Shown here: positions 7,961 through 16,995 of the stretch, piece after piece | Numbering within the stretch: position 1 is the stretch's first letter | Layout of the letters: each line of letters opens with the position of its first letter | Source of the DNA: Oscillospiraceae bacterium | Lineage (GTDB): Bacteria; Bacillota; Clostridia; Oscillospirales; Ruminococcaceae | Direction of reading: 5' to 3' | Assembly (NCBI GenBank): GCA_017560985.1 | Contig: JAFZDX010000107.1 | Coordinates: forward strand, 1-62,854 | Length of the DNA: 62,854 nt | Position numbers and translations under genes: made by a program | The notes under the pieces: model-generated | The model's input: the letters and a program-made list of their open reading frames with translations, nothing else | The model's database searches: none | Told to the model about the DNA's origin: nothing

Positions 7961-10900
7961 TTATATACTTTCGGTTTTTACCGATTATAATAACCCTAAT
8001 TACATAAATGAATTCAACGAAGCAGTTCTTGAAAAAATAGATGTGCATCGTAAAAATTCGCACCTTTCAGCCGTGATTTTATCATCACGGCTTATACCTT
8101 ATGTAGCAGTAGAAGATTTTGCCGCATTTCTGGCAAATAAGTTTCCTGAATATTCTATTTCTATTATAAATAAATTTGATTTTGGTACTTTTTCCACAAG
8201 GCATCTTATGACTTTGGTACAGCATTTCTGTGATGATGTGGTTAATGTTCCTTTAAGCTATTTTAAAAATTCAGAAGTTTCTTTTGAAAACAATATAATG
8301 CAGATAACTGCAAGTACTGGCTATGGTTTTCTTAAAGGGTGTGATTTTGAAAACAGTTTTTCAGAATATATTCATTCTCTCACAGGGACTATTATGCCTG
8401 TTAAACTTATTAAAACTGCCTGTGAAAAAGAAACCGAACCTGTGGTTATTCTTCCTCCGGTAGTTAAAATGGTTGAGAAAAAAGCACAGTATACAGATTT
8501 TCATATTGATGGCCTTGATATTAAAGACAATTCTGTAAAGGTGTTTATGGGCAAATATACTGCACCTAAAAACCTGATAAGTATTGATGATGCTCTTGTA
8601 CAGAATGGCAAGGTTATGGTATGGGGTAAAGTTTTTGCCGTTGCACAGCAGGGAAACTTCAGAAAAATTTATATATATTCCATTACTGATGGTACAAACT
8701 CTATAAATGTAAAAATTCTTCTTGATCCTAATGAAAAGAATTTTGATAAATATGATGGTGTAAAACCTGGTATGCATTTCCTTGTCCGTGGTGACTGCCA
8801 GCTGGACAAGTATGAACGTGACTATGTGATTATGCCTTATGACATAGTTACATTCGATGTAAAAGCTAAAAAGGATAATGCAGAAACAAAAAGGGTAGAA
8901 CTGCATCTTCACACAAAATTATCTTCAATGGATGCACTTATTGCGCCTGATGAGGCAGTTAAATATGCGTATAAACTGGGTCATAAAGCTGTGGCAATAA
9001 CAGACCATGGCGTTGCCCAGGGGTTCCCGCAGGCTATGCTGGAATGTGATAAAATCCAAAAAGAAGACCCTGAATTTAAGGTTATTTACGGTTGTGAAGG
9101 TTATCTGGTAGACAATATTGTTAATGTTTACCAGGGCGAATACACCGGAAAAATGAGAGAAACAGAGTTTGTTATTTTTGATATAGAAAGTACTGGTCTG
9201 AATCCTAATACAGAAACAATTACAGAAATTGGTGCTATACGATGGAAAGATGGGGAAGTGCTGGAAGAATTCCACACTTATGCCGACCCTGGCAAACCTA
9301 TTCCGCCTAATATAGTGGAACTTACAGGTATCACAGATGAAATGGTAGCCGGTGCACCAGGACAGAAAGAAGCCATTGAAAAGTTTAAGGCATTTATAGG
9401 TGATGGAATTCTGGTTGCTCATAATGCCGCAGGCTTTGATGTAAACTTTCTGAAAGTAAATGCAGCTAAAGTTGGAATAGATTTCAAGTATCAGTTCCTG
9501 GATACACTGCCACTGGCCAGAAATCTTTTACAGGATTTGAAAAATCATAAACTGGATACTCTGGCCGACCATTATAATTTGGGCAACTTCAATCATCATC
9601 GTGCAACAGACGATGCTATTATGCTGTCCAGAATTTTCTATGGTCTGATTGATGACCTTGAAAAACAGGATATTTATTTTATAGATAAAATCAATTCAGA
9701 TTTAAGCAGTACAGACAAACTGCCAAGAAGAAGTAACCATATAATTCTTCTTGCTAAAACACAGCAAGGTGTAAAAAATCTGTACAAACTTATTTCTTTT
9801 GCTCACCTTGATTATTTTTTCAAGACTCCAAGAATGCCTAAGAGTGAAATAATTAAGCATAGAGAAGGCTTAATTATAGGTTCTGCCTGTGAAGCAGGTG
9901 AACTTTACAGAGCTATTGTTGATGGAAAAAGTTATGACGAATTGCTGAAAATAGCCGATTTTTATGATTTTCTTGAAATTCAGCCACTTGGCAACAATGA
10001 ATTTATGGTTCGTGATGGTAAAGTGGAGTCAAATGCTGTTCTGGAAGAATACAATAAGATAATTGTTAAACTGGGTGAAGAATTGAACAAACCTGTAGTT
10101 GCAACAGGAGATGTACACTTCTTGACTATGGAGGATGCACAGTATCGCGCTATTCTTATGGCAGGTATGGGGTTCTCCGATGCTGACCAGCAGGCACCTT
10201 TGTACTTCCGCACAACAGATGAAATGCTGAAAGAATTCAGCTATCTTGGTCAGGAAAAAGCATATGAAGTAGTAGTTACAAATACAAATCTCATTGCTGA
10301 TATGATAGAACCAGGTATTCGTGCAATCCCAAAAGGTACCTTCCCGCCAAGCATTGACGGTGCTGAAGAAGAACTGCGTGAAGCTACTTATAGAAAGCTT
10401 CATACACTTTATGGTGAAAATCCACCACAACTGATTGTTGAACGAGTGGAAAAGGAACTGAACAGTGTTATTCAGCATGGCTATGCTGTTTTGTATGTAA
10501 TTGCAAAGAAACTTGTGCAGAATAGTGAAGAGCACGGCTATCTGGTTGGTTCCCGTGGTTCTGTTGGTTCATCCTCGCTTGCTTTCTTTGCAGGTATTTC
10601 AGAGGTTAACCCACTGCCACCTCATTGGCTGTGTAAAAAATGCCAGTATTCCGATTTTAATGTTCCGTCAGATGTACTTACAGGCTTTGACCTGGAAGAT
10701 AAATATTGCCCTGTATGTGGTGAAAAGATGTATGGTGATGGTAACGATATTCCGTTTGAAACCTTCCTTGGGTTCAATGGGGATAAAGAACCTGATATCG
10801 ACCTTAACTTTTCCGGTGAGTATCAGGCCAATGCCCACAGATATACAGAAGATCTTTTCGGCCACGAATATGTTTTTAAAGCAGGTACAGTTTCTGCGCT

Positions 10901-12233
10901 TCAGGATAAAACAGCTTACGGTTATGTAAAAAAATATCTTGATGAAAGAGGCCTTACCAAAAACAAAGCAGAAGAAAACCGCCTTACACTGGGATGTTCC
11001 GGTGTAAAAAGAACTACCGGTCAGCATCCTGGTGGTATGGTTGTAGTACCATCAGACCATGAGGTGTACGATTTCTGTCCTGTACAGCATCCGGCTGACT
11101 CAAAGGAAAAAGGTGTTATCACTACACATTTTGAATTTAAATATTTACATGACACTCTTTTAAAACTTGATATCCTTGGGCACGATGTACCTACAATGTA
11201 TAAGCATCTGGAAGACCTTACTGGCATAAAAATGGCTGATGTTCCAATGAATGACAAACAGGTTTATAAAATGCTTACCAGCACTGAACCTATTGGAGTA
11301 AGCCCTGATGATATACAGAGTCTTACAGCTACATTCGGTATTCCTGAACTTGGTACAGACTTTGTTCGTCAGATGCTTATAGAAGCACAGCCGCAGACTT
11401 TTGCTGACCTTATTCAGATTTCCGGTCTTTCTCACGGTACAGACGTTTGGATTGGTAACGCACAGGAACTTATCAAAAATAAAACCTGTACAATTTCTGA
11501 AGTTATCGGTACCCGTGACGACATTATGTTGACACTTATCAAAAAAGGTGTTGATAAATCCAAAGCCTTTAAAATTATGGAAATTACCCGTAAAGGCAAG
11601 GCTGCAAAAGAATTCAATGCCGAAACAGAGGATATGCTGCGCAGCCATGGCGTAGAAGAATGGTATATTGACAGCTGTAAAAAGATCAAATATATGTTCC
11701 CTAAAGCCCATGCGGTTGCATATCTTATGGCAGCCATCAGACTTATGTGGTTCAAACTTTACTATCCGGTAGAATTTTATGCCACATACTTTACTGTTCG
11801 TGGTGAAGCTATCGACTATGAAGCTGCAGTAGGCGGCAAGGCTCTTGCTACAAAAAAACTGAAAGATGTAACAGCAAGACTTCGTATAGAAAAAACAGCA
11901 AAAGACGAAGAATTGCGTACATCATTGCAGATGGTTTGCGAAATGCTGGCCCGCGGATATGAATTTTTACCTATTAAATTAGGTGAAAGTCAGGCTAAAA
12001 AATATGCGGTTGTAGACGGTAAAATCCGTCTGCCATATATGTCACTTAAAGGTGTAGGCGAAACTGCTGCAATGCAGCTGGAAAAAGCCTGCAAAGATAA
12101 TAGCGAATTTTTATCTGTTGAAGATTTCCAGAAAGCATCCGGTGCTTCATCAGCAGTTATTGACACACTTTATGAAGTAGGTGCACTTGGTAATATGCCA
12201 AGAACAAATCAGGTTTCATTGTTTACAGATTAG
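7953..12233 (+). CDS. polC: DNA polymerase III subunit alpha, PolC type
   Basis: This is the main replicative polymerase of Firmicutes with built-in proofreading. The 1426-aa chain has an N-terminal region and OB fold, then a PHP domain (VELHLHTKLSSMDAL) interrupted by a DEDDh exonuclease (FDIESTGLN, HNAAGFDVNFL, HRATDDA). The C-family polymerase follows, with GSRGSVGSSS, a zinc-binding CKKC...CPVCG pair, PDIDLNFSGEYQ and KLDILGHD. The length is normal. It starts at GTG after AGAGGAA, inside the end of ispG. All expected exonuclease and palm acidic residues are visible. A second alpha subunit, DnaE, is encoded about 9 kb downstream. Confidence 0.97.
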   Translation: MSNYILSVFTDYNNPNYINEFNEAVLEKIDVHRKNSHLSAVILSSRLIPYVAVEDFAAFLANKFPEYSISIINKFDFGTFSTRHLMTLVQHFCDDVVNVPLSYFKNSEVSFENNIMQITASTGYGFLKGCDFENSFSEYIHSLTGTIMPVKLIKTACEKETEPVVILPPVVKMVEKKAQYTDFHIDGLDIKDNSVKVFMGKYTAPKNLISIDDALVQNGKVMVWGKVFAVAQQGNFRKIYIYSITDGTNSINVKILLDPNEKNFDKYDGVKPGMHFLVRGDCQLDKYERDYVIMPYDIVTFDVKAKKDNAETKRVELHLHTKLSSMDALIAPDEAVKYAYKLGHKAVAITDHGVAQGFPQAMLECDKIQKEDPEFKVIYGCEGYLVDNIVNVYQGEYTGKMRETEFVIFDIESTGLNPNTETITEIGAIRWKDGEVLEEFHTYADPGKPIPPNIVELTGITDEMVAGAPGQKEAIEKFKAFIGDGILVAHNAAGFDVNFLKVNAAKVGIDFKYQFLDTLPLARNLLQDLKNHKLDTLADHYNLGNFNHHRATDDAIMLSRIFYGLIDDLEKQDIYFIDKINSDLSSTDKLPRRSNHIILLAKTQQGVKNLYKLISFAHLDYFFKTPRMPKSEIIKHREGLIIGSACEAGELYRAIVDGKSYDELLKIADFYDFLEIQPLGNNEFMVRDGKVESNAVLEEYNKIIVKLGEELNKPVVATGDVHFLTMEDAQYRAILMAGMGFSDADQQAPLYFRTTDEMLKEFSYLGQEKAYEVVVTNTNLIADMIEPGIRAIPKGTFPPSIDGAEEELREATYRKLHTLYGENPPQLIVERVEKELNSVIQHGYAVLYVIAKKLVQNSEEHGYLVGSRGSVGSSSLAFFAGISEVNPLPPHWLCKKCQYSDFNVPSDVLTGFDLEDKYCPVCGEKMYGDGNDIPFETFLGFNGDKEPDIDLNFSGEYQANAHRYTEDLFGHEYVFKAGTVSALQDKTAYGYVKKYLDERGLTKNKAEENRLTLGCSGVKRTTGQHPGGMVVVPSDHEVYDFCPVQHPADSKEKGVITTHFEFKYLHDTLLKLDILGHDVPTMYKHLEDLTGIKMADVPMNDKQVYKMLTSTEPIGVSPDDIQSLTATFGIPELGTDFVRQMLIEAQPQTFADLIQISGLSHGTDVWIGNAQELIKNKTCTISEVIGTRDDIMLTLIKKGVDKSKAFKIMEITRKGKAAKEFNAETEDMLRSHGVEEWYIDSCKKIKYMFPKAHAVAYLMAAIRLMWFKLYYPVEFYATYFTVRGEAIDYEAAVGGKALATKKLKDVTARLRIEKTAKDEELRTSLQMVCEMLARGYEFLPIKLGESQAKKYAVVDGKIRLPYMSLKGVGETAAMQLEKACKDNSEFLSVEDFQKASGASSAVIDTLYEVGALGNMPRTNQVSLFTD

Positions 12234-12244
12234 GGGGGAATAGT

Positions 12245-13024
12245 TTGAAAATAGGTGTTTCTACCGGTTGTTTTTTCCCGCGGCAGACTGTCAATGCACT
12301 GGAAACTGTTGCCCTTACCGGCGCAAAATATACAGAAATCTTTTTCAATACGTACAGTGAACTTGACGAAGAATATGTTTACAGTTTAAAAAATATTGCA
12401 GATGCAAACGGTATACAGGTTGTTTCTGTACATCCATTTACATCTGCAATAGAAACATTTATGTTCTGGGCGAAAAGTGACTATAAACTGTCTGATTCCA
12501 TAAAATATTATGAAAAATATTTCAGGGCCTGCCAGATATTGGGGGCAAAATATGTGGTGATACACGGTTGTCATATTTCATCTGAATATATGACTATGAA
12601 AAAGTACACTGAAATATTGAATCTACTTTCCCGTAAGGCAAGGGAATATGGGGTTTACATCTGCCAGGAAAATGTTGTTAAGTTCAAATGCGGATACATT
12701 GATAATCTTATTGAGCTGAAAAAGTATGCAGACAGTGAAATCAAATTTGTATTCGATATAAAACAAGCTGTCAGGGCTGGCCAGGATATTTATTCGCTGA
12801 TTGATATAATGGGTGACAGAATCAGCCATGTGCATATCAGTGATTTCAATGACAGCCGGAACAGCCTTCTACCTGGCCAGGGTATATTCGATTATGGTGA
12901 AATGTTTGAATATATTTCTGATAAATATGATGTGGAATTTGCTTTGATAGAAGTTTATAATGAAAATATTACCGAGGATTATGGGCTTTCACAGTCTCTT
13001 GATCTTTTAAAAAATATTGTATGA
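12245..13024 (+). CDS. Sugar phosphate isomerase/epimerase-like TIM-barrel protein
   Basis: This 259-aa protein belongs to the xylose-isomerase-like/AP-endonuclease-2 barrel family. The metal-site pattern is intact: Glu142 in QENVVKF, Asp171 in FVFDIKQA, HVHISD (195-200), LPGQGIFDYG and a late Glu in ALIEVYNE. Such proteins isomerise or epimerise keto-sugars or inositol derivatives, and some act on DNA abasic sites. The sequence does not choose between these. The start is TTG at 12245 with a strong AGGGGGGAA site. It lies 11 nt after polC and is probably its cotranscript. The place behind a replicative polymerase is unusual. Confidence 0.8.
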   Translation: MKIGVSTGCFFPRQTVNALETVALTGAKYTEIFFNTYSELDEEYVYSLKNIADANGIQVVSVHPFTSAIETFMFWAKSDYKLSDSIKYYEKYFRACQILGAKYVVIHGCHISSEYMTMKKYTEILNLLSRKAREYGVYICQENVVKFKCGYIDNLIELKKYADSEIKFVFDIKQAVRAGQDIYSLIDIMGDRISHVHISDFNDSRNSLLPGQGIFDYGEMFEYISDKYDVEFALIEVYNENITEDYGLSQSLDLLKNIV

Positions 13025-13027
13025 TTA

Positions 13028-13056
13028 TTGAAAAGACAATATAAAACATATAAAAT
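13028..13056 (+). promoter_or_regulatory. SigA-type promoter for nrdR
   Basis: TTGAAA (13028-13033) and TAAAAT (13051-13056) are separated by 17 nt, about 33 nt before the nrdR start. Confidence 0.55.
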
Positions 13057-13088
13057 AGTTTTGGAATATTAAAATGAGAGGTTAAAAT

Positions 13089-13550
13089 ATGAAATGTCCT
13101 TTTTGTGGTGGTTTTGACAGTAAAGTTGTAGACTCCAGACCAACAGAAGATGGTGAAAGAATCAGAAGACGCAGGGAATGTATTGGCTGCGGCAAACGAT
13201 TTACAACTTTTGAAGTTGTTGAAACAACACCTATTATGGTAAAGAAGAAAGATGGCTCTATTCAGGCGTTCAACAGGGATAAACTGCTAAATGGTATGAT
13301 TAAATCCTGTGAAAAGCGTCAGGTTTCAATTCAGGACCTGGAAAAAGCAGTAGACAGAATAGAATACAAAATTGTAAACAGTCTTAAGCCTGAAATTTCA
13401 TCAGTTGAACTTGGTGAAATGGTTATGGACGAACTTAAAAAACTGGACGAAGTTGCTTATGTTCGTTTTGCATCTGTTTACAGACAGTTCAGTGATGTAA
13501 ATACATTCTTTGAAGAACTCAGCGAGTTGTTGAAAAAGAAAAATGTTTAA
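13089..13550 (+). CDS. nrdR: Transcriptional repressor NrdR
   Basis: NrdR senses ATP/dATP through an ATP-cone and represses ribonucleotide reductase genes. The 153-aa protein has an N-terminal zinc ribbon, with CPFC at 3-6 and CIGCGKRF about 28 residues later, followed by TFEVVE and an ATP-cone of roughly 90 residues starting at [17 protein letters not shown] precedes the ATG. No ribonucleotide reductase gene lies in the window. Its stop codon overlaps the stop of the convergent DUF4363 gene. Confidence 0.96.
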   Translation: MKCPFCGGFDSKVVDSRPTEDGERIRRRRECIGCGKRFTTFEVVETTPIMVKKKDGSIQAFNRDKLLNGMIKSCEKRQVSIQDLEKAVDRIEYKIVNSLKPEISSVELGEMVMDELKKLDEVAYVRFASVYRQFSDVNTFFEELSELLKKKNV

Positions 13551-13909
13551 TCAATGCTTGATATATATTCAGCTATCTGATTTATAACTGAAATAGTTTC
13601 TATGCAAGTCTGTTTACATTCAGAAAGCTCGTTTTCGTAAAGATAATGTTCTATAAGTAATATATCGGTTTCTATTTCTTTAATATGCTCCTTGCTTATG
13701 AAAAGCTGGAGCATATTTTTTTGTTTGGAAAAGTTTTCTTTTAATTTTGTAACAGAATATATTTCTTTACTGCCAATATCCTGGGTTTCTGAAATTGATA
13801 CAAAAACATTATAAAAATATTCAAGATTAGTTTTTATAAAATAGTTACTGAACAGTGATAACGATAGTATTAAAATAAAAAGTATAACTGAAAAATAAAA
13901 GTTTTTCAT
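13547..13909 (-). CDS. DUF4363-like small membrane-anchored protein
   Basis: This 120-aa protein has one N-terminal membrane helix (about residues 4-24, very Leu/Ile/Ser rich) and then a helical, charged extracytoplasmic domain that may form a bundle. It resembles DUF4363 proteins, whose function is not known. Its ATG overlaps the end of the DUF421 gene by 4 nt, so the two are translationally coupled. Its 3' end overlaps the convergent nrdR by 4 bp. The family call rests on size, topology and pairing. Confidence 0.6.
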   Translation of the reverse strand: MKNFYFSVILFILILSLSLFSNYFIKTNLEYFYNVFVSISETQDIGSKEIYSVTKLKENFSKQKNMLQLFISKEHIKEIETDILLIEHYLYENELSECKQTCIETISVINQIAEYISSID

Positions 13910-14559
13910 AATATCTCCTTTATAGTAAGGTTATATTTTCCGTTACCGTCAATCATCATAAGAAGAATATTTTCTATATCAACATTTTCTTTGGCAAGAA
14001 TCTGGTTTACTTTTTCTTCACTTGAATGCACATAAGATAGATTATTAAATCTGGTTTTACCATCTACGATAATTGAAAAAGGCGGAATATCAGCTTTGTC
14101 AATATTGGTTGTTGCAGAAGGGTCTGGATATACACTTACACTTCCATTGGTTTCCACAACAGCCAGATTTACTTCTTCCAGATAGAATATATCTTTTGAT
14201 CTTATGGCTGTCAGCAAATCATCAACAGTAAATCGTAAAGTTTTCATAACTTGCTGATTAATAATTCCTTTTTTTATTATTATTTTAGGGCTGCCATATG
14301 CGATTTTTGCCAGATTTTCGTTCTTTTTTGTAAATACCGAAGTAAATATCTCATAACACATAATAAGCAGAATAGGTACAACAGAGTATAGAATAGGTAA
14401 TTCCGGTGCTTCAATTACAATCGAAGTAAGATTGGAAATCAGCATCGTGGACACAAAGTCACTGGGTTGGAATTCTCCCAGATTTTTTTTACCCATTATT
14501 CTTAATGCAAACATAACGAGAAAAAACATTGTTGTTGTTCTTAAAATAATAGAAAGCAT
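13906..14559 (-). CDS. DUF421 membrane protein (YetF/YcaP-like)
   Basis: This 217-aa protein has three N-terminal membrane helices followed by a soluble two-subdomain region typical of DUF421. Conserved pieces are LRIMGKKNLGEFQPSDFV, ISNLTSIVIE, the FTVDDLLTAIRSKDIFYLEEV segment given here as start TVDDLL and end YLEEV, and SVYPDPSA. A GAGGTG site precedes the ATG. Relatives in Bacillus (YetF and paralogues) are linked to spore membrane properties. Here the gene is divergent from a germinant receptor operon with a 74-bp gap, which fits such a role. The biochemical function is unknown. Confidence 0.85.
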   Translation of the reverse strand: MLSIILRTTTMFFLVMFALRIMGKKNLGEFQPSDFVSTMLISNLTSIVIEAPELPILYSVVPILLIMCYEIFTSVFTKKNENLAKIAYGSPKIIIKKGIINQQVMKTLRFTVDDLLTAIRSKDIFYLEEVNLAVVETNGSVSVYPDPSATTNIDKADIPPFSIIVDGKTRFNNLSYVHSSEEKVNQILAKENVDIENILLMMIDGNGKYNLTIKEIL

Positions 14560-14633
14560 ATTTTCACCTCAGTTTATTATTGAATAGTTGAGTAAACTTA
14601 AACATTTGGGTCAAAATATATAGAGGTGATAAT

Positions 14634-16067
14634 ATGGAGAATCTACTTTACAGTTCTCTGGCTAAAAACAAAGAAGTTTTTGATAAATATTTTGAAAATG
14701 CTGCTGATTACTATTTCAAACCCATAAAAATATCTGGAAAAAATGCGGCAATAGTGATGTGTGAGGACCTTATTGATTCATTGAAACTATGGCAGATATT
14801 TTTACATCCATTAAATAATCTTGTTATAGAAGATACAGATTTATATGAATTTATTACTGACAAAACTACTATTCCATTTAATCCATCTCCATGTGTTGAT
14901 TTTGACCAGGCTATGTTTTTTATAACTGCAGGTTTTGCTTTGATACTAATAGAAGGTAACAACAAGGCATTGGTGATGCCTGTACAGGGCTACCCATCAC
15001 GTGGTGTAGACAAACCAATAAATGAAAGTAATCTGCGTGGATCAAAGGAAAGTTTTACTGACGTAGGAAGAAAAAATATGGGTATGATACGCCGTAGAAT
15101 ACGCAGTAAAAATCTTGTGGTTAAAACAATACAGATTGGCAGTAAAACAAAAACAGAAATTACGGTATATTACCACACTGATTATTGCAGCCAGGAAATG
15201 GCAGATAAAATACTTGATAAAATCAAAGAAATAGATTTACCTGTTGTAATGGAGTCTGGCTATATAGCGCCATTTATAGACGATACAAAAGGCTCAGTCT
15301 TTCAGGCAGTTGGCTATACTGAAAGACCAGATACACTATGTGCAAAAATATGTGAAGGTAAAATTGGAATAATGGTAGACGGAACACCTTTTGCAATGTA
15401 TTATCCTGCATTTTTCCACGAGAATTTTATAACCAACGATGATTATACACAAAGACCATATTTTGCATCATTTATCAGAATAATAAGATATTTTTCTTTT
15501 TTAATTGCTGTTGCACTTCCTGGGTTTTATGTTGCATTTACCTCATTTGCTCCACAGGCTGTTGCAAACAAATTATTGTTTTTTGTTTATTCGTCACAGA
15601 ATTCAACACCGCTGCCTCTTTTTGCTGAAGCTGTGATGATAACAATATTGCTTGAAATAATAAAAGAGGCCGGTCTACGACTGCCCGCACCAATAGGAAG
15701 TTCTGTATCAATAGTGGCGGCCCTGATAATAGGGGATGCAGCGGTTAATGCAGGCCTTATTGGCAGCGCAATGCTGATAGTGTGTGGATTAAGCACTATT
15801 TCTTCTTTTATAGTTCCGTCTTTTTACGAAGCTATTATCATATTACGACTTGTATTTATAGTATGTGCAGGCCTTTTCAGTATACCTGGTCTCGCATTTG
15901 CAACGCTTTATTTGTTTATAAATATTGTTGTTGTAAACAGTGCCGGGTATAAATATGCAGGTGTGTTCAGCAAGAATTTTATTTTCAGGGATGGAATTAC
16001 TAAAGCAAGCTGGCGAAATGTCAAAACAGATTTTGATTTAAAAGAGATGGAATATGAAAACAGATAG
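14634..16067 (+). CDS. Spore germination protein, GerA/GerKA family (A subunit)
   Basis: This is the A subunit of a germinant receptor in the inner spore membrane. The 477-aa protein has a soluble N-terminal half with family motifs (ALVMPVQGYPSRGVDKP, NLRGSKESFTDVGRKN, MIRRRIRSKNL, ESGYIAPFIDD). About five membrane helices follow from residue 285 on, including LRLPAPIGSSVSIVAALIIG and AVNAGLIGSAMLIV. The length is near the usual 480-500. AGAGGTG precedes the ATG at 14634. It heads a three-gene operon and overlaps the B subunit by 14 nt. The ligand is unknown. Confidence 0.92.
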   Translation: MENLLYSSLAKNKEVFDKYFENAADYYFKPIKISGKNAAIVMCEDLIDSLKLWQIFLHPLNNLVIEDTDLYEFITDKTTIPFNPSPCVDFDQAMFFITAGFALILIEGNNKALVMPVQGYPSRGVDKPINESNLRGSKESFTDVGRKNMGMIRRRIRSKNLVVKTIQIGSKTKTEITVYYHTDYCSQEMADKILDKIKEIDLPVVMESGYIAPFIDDTKGSVFQAVGYTERPDTLCAKICEGKIGIMVDGTPFAMYYPAFFHENFITNDDYTQRPYFASFIRIIRYFSFLIAVALPGFYVAFTSFAPQAVANKLLFFVYSSQNSTPLPLFAEAVMITILLEIIKEAGLRLPAPIGSSVSIVAALIIGDAAVNAGLIGSAMLIVCGLSTISSFIVPSFYEAIIILRLVFIVCAGLFSIPGLAFATLYLFINIVVVNSAGYKYAGVFSKNFIFRDGITKASWRNVKTDFDLKEMEYENR

Positions 16068-16995
16068 AATTTCGATAAATATTTTATTTTTTACCTATGC
16101 ATTTTTCTGTTTTACAGTATCTTTACCACAATCATCTGCAAACTGTCTGGATTGGATAAGATATATTGTTTTAAATGGAGCTTTATATTTAATATATACA
16201 GCTTTATTGGCAGATAATAAAAATTTCAAACCACTGGCGGACTTTATTTTGCTGTTATATATTATTTTCCTTATTAGTGCACAGGCTGTGAAAATATGGA
16301 GATATATAAAAATATATCACGGTCAGACATCAGCTTTTTCTGCTGTAATTATAACAATATTTACATTGATTATTTTATCGGTAATTGAAAAAGAGCATAT
16401 AATTCAGCTAAGTATACCATTGTTTTCAGCAGTGATAATATTGTTGATTACAGTAATGTTATTGAATATAGATAAATTTAATGGATTAAATTTATATGCA
16501 AATAAATCGGTTAACCCGTTTTTAGAAAACATAACATTGTTTGATTGTGCGGTTCCATATATAATTACGGTTAAAAACATAGGGAAGAACACTAAAAAAA
16601 CAGCTATTTTTACGATTATCTGTACTACAACAGCTATTATTTTGATCACAATCTTCTGTTTTATGTCAGTCAGAGGTAATTTACTGTACAGTCTTTCACC
16701 TTTACAGATGGTTTTTCAAATATCTTCAACCACTTTAATAAGAAATTTTGATGCTTTATACAATTTATATGTCTTTTTTTCATATTTCCGGTCATTGGCG
16801 CTGTTATTGGTATCATACAAAATCATCAAAGCCAGATTTATATATTTTAACAAAACGGATTTATTACTGACTGCACCGTTTTTTGTTTTATTAACAAGTA
16901 TGGATATACCTTTGGGTGTTATAGAGTTTATAGTAGTTATCATTATGTTTTTTGGCAGAGAGAGAAAAGTGTATTATGAGAAAACTGCGGGTTAG
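16054..16995 (+). CDS. Spore germination protein, GerB-like permease subunit (short, divergent)
   Basis: This 313-aa polytopic protein (about nine or ten hydrophobic segments) sits in the B position of a ger operon. It is called mainly from that position and its topology. GerB subunits are APC-superfamily-like proteins of about 365 aa that bind the germinant, so this one is about 50 residues short and poorly conserved. It is very rich in Ile, Leu and Phe with TTA and ATA codons. It overlaps the A subunit by 14 nt and the C subunit by 20 nt. Confidence 0.7.
   Translation: MKTDRISINILFFTYAFFCFTVSLPQSSANCLDWIRYIVLNGALYLIYTALLADNKNFKPLADFILLLYIIFLISAQAVKIWRYIKIYHGQTSAFSAVIITIFTLIILSVIEKEHIIQLSIPLFSAVIILLITVMLLNIDKFNGLNLYANKSVNPFLENITLFDCAVPYIITVKNIGKNTKKTAIFTIICTTTAIILITIFCFMSVRGNLLYSLSPLQMVFQISSTTLIRNFDALYNLYVFFSYFRSLALLLVSYKIIKARFIYFNKTDLLLTAPFFVLLTSMDIPLGVIEFIVVIIMFFGRERKVYYEKTAG

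Noticed and set aside
11160..11711. Long minus-strand open frames inside polC, dxr, lon and other genes
   Set aside because: They lie wholly antisense to well-conserved coding sequence, lack ribosome-binding sites, and their translations are Cys/Phe/His-rich without known motifs, as expected of antisense shadow frames.
14581..14620. Possible forespore (SigF/SigG) promoter before the ger operon
   Set aside because: TGAATA and a GGTCAAAATA stretch are suggestive, but the spacing and -10 do not match either consensus well enough to call.
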